A DNA stretch of 12,071 nucleotides, from positions 1 through 12,071 of the forward strand of contig SBFL01000354.1 of NCBI GenBank assembly GCA_006227965.1, in the 5' to 3' direction. Position 1 is the stretch's first letter, and each line of letters begins with the position of its first letter. The position numbers and the translations under genes were made by a program. Below, piece by piece: positions 6,017-12,071 of the stretch. Source of the DNA: Bacteroidota bacterium. GTDB lineage: Bacteria > Bacteroidota > Bacteroidia > Flavobacteriales > Flavobacteriaceae. A model generated the notes under the pieces. The model had not been told where the DNA came from and ran no database searches. It saw nothing but the letters and a program-made list of their open reading frames with translations.

Positions 6017-8326
6017 TCAGTCCTGCAGGACCTGTCCTGGCTCCAGCCAGGTTCCTTTTCCAGCCAGGCTGACGTGGATTTGCTGTGGACTGTCCTCCCG
6101 GTTGCGGATGCGAATCCCTTTCCGGCCCAGGGTTACTTCCAGGAGGCAGCCGCGAACCCGAAGCGTAAAGCAAAACGACTCCCATGTTTCCGGCAGTGCG
6201 GGTTCGAAGGCCGCCCCGTCATCTGTCAGGCTGAAGCCGGCAAACCCTTTCACAATAATCAGCCAAACCCCTCCGGCTGCGGCCGTATGGATTCCTCCCA
6301 GGAAGGATCCGCCGCTCATAACCTTTTTGCTGGCATTGTAGAGGTCAATGGTTGCCGATTCCATGAAGTAGCGGTAGGCTTCCTCAGGGTGTTTGGCTCT
6401 GCTGGCCACCAGGGCATGCACACTGGGGCTGAGGGAGGATCCGTGTTCTGTTCGGGGTTCATAAAATTCATAATTTGCGGTAAGGACCTCCTGAGGAAAC
6501 CCATCGAGCATGGCCAGCAGCTGAATTACGTCCGCCTGTTTAAGGACCTGGGTATGCACCGCAATCCCGTTAGGCCAGCCCCAGTACTCATCGGGATCTA
6601 TCAGCCTCTTGCGCAAAGCCTCCGGCCGGATTTCCTCCAGCCCGAAGTAGCCGTCAAACTGTTCGATAATATGGGATTTCGGATCTGGTTCTGGAAGGTA
6701 CATCAGTTCTGCAATTTCTTCCCAGTCTTTTCGCGCCCCGGGAGCTATTCCGGTTTTGGAAAGCAGGGCCTGAAGCCTTTCCGGTGATTCCTGCTGCATG
6801 CGGTCAAAGACCCGGCAGGCCTTCTGAAGGGAAAATCGCGACAGGTAATTCGTAAATGCGTTGTTGTCCACATTTTCGTGATATTCGTCAGGGCCCAGCA
6901 CGCGTATAATCTCGTACCGGTTCTTATCTTTTTTGAAGTGTACCCGGCTTGCGAGAAACTGGGCTACCTCAAAGAGGACCTCCGCCCCCTGCCCCAGGAT
7001 AAACTCCCAGTCCCCGGTTGCCTGGTAATAGAGCCAGATCCCGTATACCACGTCCGGCGAGATATGGATCTGCCAGCAATTGAAATGGTTGCGGATGGGC
7101 CTTCCGGTAAGGACGTCCGTGAAGAAGAAATCCGGGAAAAGCTCATCCCCGGTCTTGCCGCTGGTCCATGCATAGAAGGCCCCGTAATACCCAAGCTTTT
7201 CAGCTTTCCTTCGGGCCCCGCTCAGGGTGTCGAACCGGTAGGCCACCAGCCGACGGGCAATATCGGTATGTGTGAAGGCATACATGGGCAGGTTATAGGT
7301 TTCCTGGTCCCAGAAGGCGGCCCCCTGATACACCTGGCAGGAGAGCCCCCGGGCACCCACGGGCAGGTTGGCGTGGGTGGGGGTGGCGATGTAGGCCTGG
7401 TAGAGGTTGAAGCGCGTCAGTACCTGGGCCTCCAAATTTCCTTCGATCCGGATATCGGAAAGCTCCCAGAAGGTATCCCAGTTTTTGCCGTGGTCCAGCA
7501 GCAGACTTTCAAAGCCTTTTTCGGTTGCCTCCCTAACCTCATCACAGGCTGTTTGCAAAGGGAACATCATCTCGTTGCTGTGGGTAATCCCCACCACCTT
7601 TTCAAGGACCACCTGCTGCCCCTTCTTTAATTCAAACCTGAAATGACGGAAAATGCTCCTGCCTGAGATCTTCTCAAATGTTTCGGAAGGGGCTTTTCCC
7701 CCGAGCCGCACTCCTTCCGCCATGGCTATTTTCGTTTCCAGCTCTCCTGTTTTCAGGATCAGTCCAATGAGGCCGCCCTCTAATGTGGCCGGCCGGTGAG
7801 ATTTAAAGTGCTCCCCGTTAAGGCTCCAGACCTCCCCCAGTATCCCTGTCTTGAGATCTAGAATGGCATCGTCCATTGCCCTGAGCCGGAGCTGTTGCAC
7901 GAGCAGGTGATGATTGTCGGCGGAAGCGAATTTTCGGCTTTCGAATTCCAGGCGTTTTCCGTGAGGGCCTTCCCATGTCATCATTCGGGTATTGATTCCG
8001 TGACGAAGGTCCAAAGCGTGGTGATACTCACCCAGGGAACCGGAAAAGAGGGAACAGGTTTCCCCATCCAGTGCTATTTCTGTAAACAATCCGTTTGGTA
8101 CATTGCAGAGTTCACTCCAGCGACTGCCTTCAGCCTGGTCCCAGGTGTCGGTGACCACGCAGGCCACAAATTCTTCCGGACCCCAGTTCTCAAAGGTCCC
8201 GCGGTATCCCAGGTATCCGTTTCCGATCATGAAATTGCTGCCGGTGGTAACCAATTGGTCGGGATCAAAGGATTTTTCCACTATTTCCCATCCTGTTTCC
8301 GTCCTAAGGTTGTTCTTCAGGTCCAT
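6017..8326 (-). CDS. Glycoside hydrolase family 65 protein (disaccharide phosphorylase/hydrolase)
   Basis: 769 aa from ATG 8326, the usual length for the family. Order: N-terminal beta-sandwich (about 1-270, with NFMIGNGYLGYRGTFE at 31-46), linker helices, (alpha/alpha)6 catalytic barrel (about 300-690) and a C-terminal beta-sheet domain. Seen: FWDQETYNLP (338-347); VLGPDEYHENVDNN (476-489), carrying the general-acid glutamate, probably E481; KQAD (596-599); and HGSSLSP (628-634), which lines the phosphate site in phosphorylases. Family 65 enzymes cleave alpha-glucosides (maltose, trehalose, kojibiose, nigerose, glucosylglycerol) by phosphate or, less often, water; the substrate cannot be read from sequence. 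No signal peptide, so cytoplasmic. The usual partner beta-phosphoglucomutase is not in the window. An in-frame extension to 8644 would overlap the divergent oxidase gene and is not family-like. The exonuclease gene follows. Confidence 0.94.
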   Translation of the reverse strand: MDLKNNLRTETGWEIVEKSFDPDQLVTTGSNFMIGNGYLGYRGTFENWGPEEFVACVVTDTWDQAEGSRWSELCNVPNGLFTEIALDGETCSLFSGSLGEYHHALDLRHGINTRMMTWEGPHGKRLEFESRKFASADNHHLLVQQLRLRAMDDAILDLKTGILGEVWSLNGEHFKSHRPATLEGGLIGLILKTGELETKIAMAEGVRLGGKAPSETFEKISGRSIFRHFRFELKKGQQVVLEKVVGITHSNEMMFPLQTACDEVREATEKGFESLLLDHGKNWDTFWELSDIRIEGNLEAQVLTRFNLYQAYIATPTHANLPVGARGLSCQVYQGAAFWDQETYNLPMYAFTHTDIARRLVAYRFDTLSGARRKAEKLGYYGAFYAWTSGKTGDELFPDFFFTDVLTGRPIRNHFNCWQIHISPDVVYGIWLYYQATGDWEFILGQGAEVLFEVAQFLASRVHFKKDKNRYEIIRVLGPDEYHENVDNNAFTNYLSRFSLQKACRVFDRMQQESPERLQALLSKTGIAPGARKDWEEIAELMYLPEPDPKSHIIEQFDGYFGLEEIRPEALRKRLIDPDEYWGWPNGIAVHTQVLKQADVIQLLAMLDGFPQEVLTANYEFYEPRTEHGSSLSPSVHALVASRAKHPEEAYRYFMESATIDLYNASKKVMSGGSFLGGIHTAAAGGVWLIIVKGFAGFSLTDDGAAFEPALPETWESFCFTLRVRGCLLEVTLGRKGIRIRNREDSPQQIHVSLAGKGTWLEPGQVLQD

Positions 8327-8464
8327 ACACCCAATAGGTTTTTCTTGTTGGCAGGGCCCCGGTGCCCGGCCTGGATTGAGCGTTAAAAATAATCGAAATG
8401 CAGGAAGCCGGAAAGGGCAACTGAATTTGATTGCCGGCACTTTTAGGTAAATTGAGGTTTTACC

Positions 8465-8472
8465 TATCTTAG
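8465..8472 (+). promoter_or_regulatory. Candidate -7 element of the hydroxy-acid oxidase gene
   Basis: TATCTTAG is a one-mismatch copy of TAnnTTTG and ends 4 bp before the ATG at 8477, similar in position to the box before the cysteine synthase gene. No well-spaced TTG was found. The 150-bp spacer must also carry the GH65 promoter; TATTTTTA on the minus strand (complement 8384-8391) is a weak candidate. Confidence 0.35.
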
Positions 8473-8476
8473 GCTT

Positions 8477-9634
8477 ATGAGGAATAAAGCCAAGATCCGA
8501 TTTGATTCCCGGTATCCGTCCATAGGAGACCTTCGGGCCAGGGCCCGAAAGCGCATTCCGGGTTTTGCTTTCGACTACCTGGAAGGAGGTTGCAACGAGG
8601 AGGTAAACCTCCACCGGAACCGGACGGACCTGCAGGGGGTTCAACTAAGGCCGCGGTATCTCGATGCGTTTTCGGGCGTGCAACTTCAGACCGAACTCTT
8701 CGGCAGGCTTTATGATGCCCCATTTGGGGTTGCACCTGTGGGCCTGCAGGGGCTCATTTGGCCAGGAGCCCCGGAAATACTGGCTAAAGCTTCGGTCAAT
8801 CAGAATGTGCCCTTTATCCTCAGCACTGTAAGTACTTCCTCCCTGGAATCTATCAGTGAGCTTACGCAGGGAAAAATGTGGTTCCAGTTCTACCACCCTG
8901 CAGATGACGGGGTTCGGGACGACCTGCTTGACCGGGCCGAAGCGGCGGGAATTCAGGTACTTGTATTGCTCTGTGATACACCCACTTTCGGCTTTCGCCC
9001 CAGGGAAATCCGAAGGGGCCTTTCCATGCCGCCCCGGATGACACCTGGCAATATACTGCAGATGCTCAGCAGACCGCTATGGGCGCTGAAAACCATGCAG
9101 GCCGGGCCTCCCCGATTTGCAAACCTCCTGCCCTATATGTCGGGAAATCTCAGTCTCACACAGCTTGGGGTTTTCCTCGACGGGTTTTTCGAAAAGCGGA
9201 TGACAGGGGAAAAGATAGCGTATATCCGGGACCGCTGGAAAGGGGTACTGGTCCTCAAAGGGGTCAGCACTGCGGCAGATGCGGAAACGGCAGTGGGGTT
9301 GGGCCTGGACGGTATTATCGTATCCAACCACGGGGGGCGGCAGCTCGACGTGGGCCCCAGCAGTGTAAAGGCCCTGAAGGAAATAAGTAGTGCCGTGGGG
9401 GGGAAACTCCCTGTACTGATGGACAGCGGGATCCGATCCGGGCCTGATATAGCCCGTGCTTTGGCCTGCGGGGCTTCCGGGGTCTTTTTGGGCCGGGGGT
9501 TCATGTATGGGGTTGCAGCACTGGGGGACCTGGGAGGGGACCACCTGGCAGAGCTCCTTAAGGCCCAGCTTCATCAGGTGATGGAGCAGCTCGGCTGTGA
9601 AAGGCCGAAACAACTCCCCGATTTTCTAATGTAA
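8477..9634 (+). CDS. FMN-dependent alpha-hydroxy-acid oxidase/dehydrogenase (LldD/glycolate oxidase family)
   Basis: 385-aa TIM-barrel flavoenzyme. Seen: FDYLEGG (32-38) with active-site Y34; APVGLQGL (86-93); STVSTSS (116-122); QFY (137-139) with the second active-site Tyr; CDTP (166-169) with D167; flavin-site K261 in VLKGV; the catalytic base H285 and substrate-binding R288 in SNHGGRQLD; and DSGIRSG (316-322). The family oxidises L-2-hydroxy acids (lactate, glycolate, mandelate and others) to 2-oxo acids, passing electrons to oxygen, quinone or cytochrome depending on the member. Which substrate and acceptor apply here is open. No signal peptide or membrane helix. It starts 150 bp from the divergent GH65 gene. 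No lactate permease or glycolate-pathway gene is nearby, so context gives little help. Confidence 0.93.
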   Translation: MRNKAKIRFDSRYPSIGDLRARARKRIPGFAFDYLEGGCNEEVNLHRNRTDLQGVQLRPRYLDAFSGVQLQTELFGRLYDAPFGVAPVGLQGLIWPGAPEILAKASVNQNVPFILSTVSTSSLESISELTQGKMWFQFYHPADDGVRDDLLDRAEAAGIQVLVLLCDTPTFGFRPREIRRGLSMPPRMTPGNILQMLSRPLWALKTMQAGPPRFANLLPYMSGNLSLTQLGVFLDGFFEKRMTGEKIAYIRDRWKGVLVLKGVSTAADAETAVGLGLDGIIVSNHGGRQLDVGPSSVKALKEISSAVGGKLPVLMDSGIRSGPDIARALACGASGVFLGRGFMYGVAALGDLGGDHLAELLKAQLHQVMEQLGCERPKQLPDFLM

Positions 9635-9723
9635 GATGATTGGAAACTCCCAATAACCCTCAAAAATCATTTGTCAAATCCGCTCACCAAAGCACATTTA
9701 CATAATCGAGCATACGGGAATTT

Positions 9724-9742
9724 AAAAACCGTGGTTTTTTTT
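9724..9742. terminator. Candidate bidirectional terminator between convergent genes
   Basis: AAAAAC, loop CGTG, GTTTTT and three more T form a 6-bp hairpin with a T-run. It is 90 bp after the oxidase stop and 20 bp after the stop of the convergent lipoprotein gene, with A-rich sequence giving a T-run on the other strand. The stem is AT-rich and weak. Confidence 0.4.
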
Positions 9743-9761
9743 ATTCGGAAGCCGGAAGTAA

Positions 9762-10412
9762 TTACCTGGACGAAATACTTTTCTCCATCATGGCGCTGAC
9801 CAGTTCCTTGGCGTATTGGGCCGTAGCTTTCTGAATGTCCTCAGGGTCCTCCAGTTTGAAACGGCCGAGCCATTGCAGGCTGTTGCTTCCGGTGCTTCGA
9901 ATGTCATAGAGGGCGCTTTCCAGTTCAAAGCGGGTACCCGTAACGGCAGTTCCCGGGGCGATGTCGTATACCGGGTAATAGGTCCAGTAGTAGCCCCACT
10001 GGCCATAGAAGTTCGGATCCGTGGAGGGATACACCCCTGCAGGGATGAGTTCCTTGTACTCTTCCGCATTGATCAGGTGGGTGATGATGGCCCCGTCATA
10101 GCCGTCATCGATCACTTTTTGTTTCAGGATTGCCACCTGCTGTTCGGTAAGTTCAACGTCAACCGGGACCCCAATTCCGGATTCCTTGTGGTAGGCCACC
10201 CCCTGTACTCCATGGCTTTCCAGGGCCCTGGCAATATCCTGTTCCAGCAGGGAGCGGGCGATCTCGTTTTTCCCGCGGGAGACTACCAGGATCTTGGAAT
10301 AGGATTTTTTGCTGTTGACGACCGCTTTGGATTGGGTCAAATAACTGGCCCCGCAACCAGTCATGATAAAGGAAGCGCTAACGGCCAGGAGTAAAAGCAG
10401 GTTGGATTTCAT
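9762..10412 (-). CDS. Uncharacterised lipoprotein, 216 aa
   Basis: ATG 10412 gives a signal peptide with lipobox M-T-G-C20, so the mature protein is anchored by C20 in the envelope. The mature part begins with a mixed alpha/beta region: ILVVSRGKNEIARSLLEQDI (41-60) looks like a strand then a helix, and GYDGAIITHL (104-113) like another strand. A stretch very rich in Tyr and Trp follows (134-149). A second strand-rich part (RFELESALYDI, 161-171) and a C-terminal helix (YAKELVSAMMEK) end it. The layout resembles small Bacteroidota lipoproteins of the DUF4136 type, but I am not sure of the family. An upstream in-frame start at 10505 was not used because it places 31 unlikely residues before the signal peptide and lies upstream of the promoter. 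A single-gene unit by position. Confidence 0.85.
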   Translation of the reverse strand: MKSNLLLLLAVSASFIMTGCGASYLTQSKAVVNSKKSYSKILVVSRGKNEIARSLLEQDIARALESHGVQGVAYHKESGIGVPVDVELTEQQVAILKQKVIDDGYDGAIITHLINAEEYKELIPAGVYPSTDPNFYGQWGYYWTYYPVYDIAPGTAVTGTRFELESALYDIRSTGSNSLQWLGRFKLEDPEDIQKATAQYAKELVSAMMEKSISSR

Positions 10413-10434
10413 AAGATATCGTTCATGTAGTTGC

Positions 10435-10466
10435 CAAAAATAAGCTTTCCCGCATGGAAATGACAA
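10435..10466 (-). promoter_or_regulatory. Full-consensus flavobacterial promoter of the lipoprotein gene
   Basis: On the minus strand TTG (complement 10464-10466), 21 nt, then TATTTTTG (complement 10435-10442) match TTG-N17-23-TAnnTTTG without a mismatch. The -7 box lies 22 bp before the ATG at 10412, predicting a leader of roughly 15 nt. It is the best promoter match in the window. Confidence 0.7.
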
Positions 10467-10644
10467 GGGATTTATAAAAAAGGAGGCAGGCACCAGTGGT
10501 TTCATGACCCTTACTTCTTCAGGTAATGGTCTGGGAGAATCCTGTGCTTATGACAACCAGGAAGATCAGCGTAAGAGGTTTTCTAAGTTTTATTTTTATA
10601 GAATTCAAATTATTGTGATTGGACATAATTAGCGGATAAATCTC
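10467..10644. other. Noncoding spacer, partly AT-rich
   Basis: About 180 bp between the lipoprotein promoter and the end of the outer-membrane protein gene. No ORF with a credible start or composition. The part from about 10570 to 10640 is clearly more AT-rich than the rest of the window. No strong terminator hairpin was found for the upstream gene. Confidence 0.5.
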
Positions 10645-11220
10645 CTACAGCCCATAGGAAATCCCAAACCCGAGATTCCAATTGTCATATGCATCAATCT
10701 TGATATCATAACTGAGGTTGAGGATCAATTCTACCTTCTTTGAGAGTCTTAAATTTGGTTCCAGACCTATTCGGAATAGCCCGAAGGCCTCGGATTTATC
10801 AAATTCCAGCCCTCCACCCAGTATGATCCCGAGATGTTCGATGGGCTTAAAAGTCCCGGCACCCACCAGGCTGATGGGGTAATCACGCTCCAGTAATTCA
10901 TCGGATCCTTCTTCACCTTGGGCCCCGCTCCGCTCCACGGAGAATGTCTCCAGAATAATATCTCCGTGAAGACCAATGGCCCATTTTTCATTGAAGCTGT
11001 AGTTATAGGCAATCATCCATGAGGGACGCTGAATCCCTTGGAAGCTACCATTTTCTTGCCCATTTCCGATATGTACATGTGCCAGCAGTACACTGAGGCT
11101 GTGCTTGTGAAAGTGGCCTTCTCCGGCCGAGTGTTCTTCCGCTTCCTGGGCATTTCCTGCCAAGCACAGGCTTGAAAGGACTCCAGTTAGCATTAAGATC
11201 CGCAAACCGTTTTTTTTCAT
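10645..11220 (-). CDS. Small outer-membrane beta-barrel protein with His-rich N-terminus
   Basis: 191 aa. A Sec signal peptide is followed by AGNAQ (21-25), the usual Bacteroidota cleavage context. The first mature segment is acidic and histidine-rich: H30, H36, H38, H40, H48 and H50, spaced mostly two residues apart (HFHKH, HVH). The rest alternates polar and hydrophobic residues with aromatic girdles and short turns (IAYNYSFNEKWAIGLHGDI; LGIILGGGLEFD; FRIGLEPNLRLSKKVELIL; LSYDIKI; LGFGISYGL), as expected of an 8-stranded barrel. I recall similar unnamed proteins in flavobacteria but no function. The histidines suggest binding of a metal such as zinc or copper (inference only). The gene and its flanks look more AT-rich than their neighbours. 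Confidence 0.8.
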   Translation of the reverse strand: MKKNGLRILMLTGVLSSLCLAGNAQEAEEHSAGEGHFHKHSLSVLLAHVHIGNGQENGSFQGIQRPSWMIAYNYSFNEKWAIGLHGDIILETFSVERSGAQGEEGSDELLERDYPISLVGAGTFKPIEHLGIILGGGLEFDKSEAFGLFRIGLEPNLRLSKKVELILNLSYDIKIDAYDNWNLGFGISYGL

Positions 11221-11274
11221 AACAATAGAACTTCAAGCTGATTTTATTTATGCACCGAATATAGGCAGTAAGCT

Positions 11275-11287
11275 TTAATTCGATTAA
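11275..11287. repeat. Inverted repeat TTAAT-TCG-ATTAA upstream of the barrel gene
   Basis: A perfect 5-bp inverted repeat with a 3-nt centre, 55-67 bp before the ATG at 11220. A weak -7-like TATATTCG lies between (complement 11256-11263). It shares the hexamer CGATTA with the palindrome at 4282. The surroundings are AT-rich, so chance is possible. Confidence 0.2.
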
Positions 11288-11387
11288 CTGGTGTTGTGAA
11301 ATAATGACCCAACAGGAATAAAAGAGATTAAATTCAAAGAGGCCCTTCAGGGATATTTTTTTGGAAGATTCAAGTACTTATTGTTAA

Positions 11388-11413
11388 CCTTTTGATTGGG
11401 CAGTACCAAAAGG
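11388..11413. repeat. Inverted repeat CCTTTTG/CAAAAGG after the HdeD gene
   Basis: A perfect 7-bp inverted repeat with a 12-nt spacer, starting 8 bp after the stop of the minus-strand gene. Its place suits a transcription terminator, but no T-run follows on the minus strand, so it may act only as an mRNA 3'-end structure. Confidence 0.3.
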
Positions 11414-11420
11414 GATAATC

Positions 11421-12071
11421 TCAGCCCTTGATCCTTTGTTGTCTTTCAAGTTTGTTCAGTTCTTCCCGAATCTCCAGCCGGACACTGTAATATTTAGCCA
11501 GTAGTTCGTCGGACAGTAAATTGGATACTCCTTTGAGCTTACGCAGACGAAGCCCCAGAAATGTATTGTATATCCCAACGGCCAGTAGCGACAGGCCAGT
11601 CCATTCATTGATCATTGCCTTAACAAGCAGGTGACTCATGATCAGGGCAAAAGAGAAAAAGATCCCAATAACGGCCAGCAGCATATAAACCCACCAGTAT
11701 TTCCCTCCGATCAGACGTACATCCATGGAAAAGGAAACAGCGGCTATGGAGCGGAATACAACGATCAAGGCAAGGGCCAGTGTCATGACCAGGACCGTAA
11801 ACTCCGGGACCGTAATAAAGAACAGGCCCACCAGGGCGGTTATGATTCCAAAAACCAGGGGCCAGGTCCATCGGGACATCACCGTGCGGTTGGCAAAGGC
11901 AAAGTAGATCTCAATTACTCCGGCAAACAGGAACGAAATACCCAAAAGAGTGGCAAGGGCTATCATGGCCTCATGGGGCCGGATCAGGATCAGTAAGCCG
12001 GCAGCCAGGAATACAAGCCCCACCGTAAATACGATATACCAATGGCTGATTGAGTCCTTGATAGTGCTGAT
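11421..12071 (-). CDS. HdeD/DUF308-family membrane protein, 5' end off the window
   Basis: An open frame enters from the right edge with ISTIKDSISHWYIVFTVGLV and continues 200 residues past the internal GTG at 12023; the real start is outside, probably only a few codons away. Six hydrophobic helices are seen (starting near FTVGLVFLAAG, TLLGISFLFAG, WPLVFGIITALVG, FTVLVMTLALALI, WWVYMLLAVIGIFF and EWTGLSLLAVGIY), the plan of DUF308/HdeD proteins, with the family-like SHWY lead and FRSIAAVSFSMDV segment. The C-terminal 40 residues are charged and helical (LSDELLAKYYSVRLEIREEL) and cytoplasmic. E. coli HdeD is linked to acid resistance at high cell density; in flavobacteria the role is unknown. 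It ends 200 bp before the barrel protein gene, and no regulator is visible. Confidence 0.88.
   Translation of the reverse strand: MSTIKDSISHWYIVFTVGLVFLAAGLLILIRPHEAMIALATLLGISFLFAGVIEIYFAFANRTVMSRWTWPLVFGIITALVGLFFITVPEFTVLVMTLALALIVVFRSIAAVSFSMDVRLIGGKYWWVYMLLAVIGIFFSFALIMSHLLVKAMINEWTGLSLLAVGIYNTFLGLRLRKLKGVSNLLSDELLAKYYSVRLEIREELNKLERQQRIKG

Noticed and set aside
6020..6031. Palindrome GTCCTGCAGGAC
   Set aside because: It lies inside the last codons of the GH65 gene (VLQD) and is about what chance predicts for 12 kb.
5945..7630. Long plus-strand ORFs (5945-6787, 6878-7630) opposite the GH65 gene
   Set aside because: They lie antisense to a gene with continuous family motifs, have no recognisable domain, and their composition fits the complement of a codon-biased GC-rich gene.
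8327..8644. N-terminal extension of the GH65 frame to 8644
   Set aside because: It would overlap 168 bp of the divergent oxidase gene, crosses its promoter region, and adds 106 residues unlike any GH65 N-terminus; ATG 8326 gives the normal beginning.
10413..10505. Upstream start at 10505 for the lipoprotein
   Set aside because: It would place 31 residues before a good lipoprotein signal peptide and start upstream of the consensus promoter.
1..12071. Defence system, prophage, insertion sequence, CRISPR or tRNA
   Set aside because: I looked for repeats with regular spacing, transposase or integrase motifs, and tRNA-like cloverleaf ends and saw none; the nuclease fusion alone is not evidence for a defence locus.

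Overview
The window reads as chromosomal DNA of a marine-type flavobacterium (Bacteroidota, family Flavobacteriaceae), probably one of the GC-richer genera such as Robiginitalea. The genus is a guess from protein style and base composition. Support for the phylum comes from promoter elements of the TTG-N17-23-TAnnTTTG type, the lack of consistent Shine-Dalgarno sites, signal peptides ending in NAQ, and protein families typical of the group. No rRNA, tRNA, CRISPR array, transposase, integrase or phage gene was seen. This is mostly ordinary housekeeping and accessory metabolism, with one decayed gene and one unrecognised pair of very small membrane proteins.

Layout. 1-1171 (-): a NamZ/DUF1343 exo-N-acetylmuramidase lipoprotein, cut by the left edge. 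It is head-to-head, 3 bp apart, with 1175-2416 (+), a LolC/E-type ABC permease starting at TTG. 2459-3463 (+) is a PLP-dependent cysteine synthase / cystathionine beta-synthase-type enzyme. 10 bp behind it lies 3474-4092 (+), a wreck of an M20 carboxypeptidase: signal peptide, core motif and C-terminal third remain, in three reading frames. 4296-4581 (+) holds two tiny membrane proteins (60 and 33 aa) one base apart, with a perfect palindrome just before the first start codon.

On the minus strand, 8326-6017 encodes a family 65 glycoside phosphorylase/hydrolase. It is followed after 27 bp by 5989-4616, a DEDDh exonuclease fused to a GIY-YIG nuclease with a Cho/UvrC-like cysteine-rich tail. Divergent from the GH65 gene is 8477-9634 (+), an FMN-dependent alpha-hydroxy-acid oxidase/dehydrogenase. 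A hairpin with a T-run separates it from a convergent lipoprotein gene (10412-9762, -), which has the best promoter in the window. Next come a His-rich outer-membrane beta-barrel protein (11220-10645, -) and an HdeD/DUF308 membrane protein (12071-11421, -) cut by the right edge.

How the genes relate. Envelope functions recur: peptidoglycan recycling, a lipoprotein-export-type permease, two lipoproteins, an outer-membrane barrel and small inner-membrane proteins. The genes do not form one pathway. The likely co-transcribed units are cysteine synthase + M20 remnant, the two small proteins, and possibly GH65 + exonuclease. I did not find a convincing new defence or mobile system. The least explained items are the small-protein pair with its palindrome and the His-rich barrel protein.
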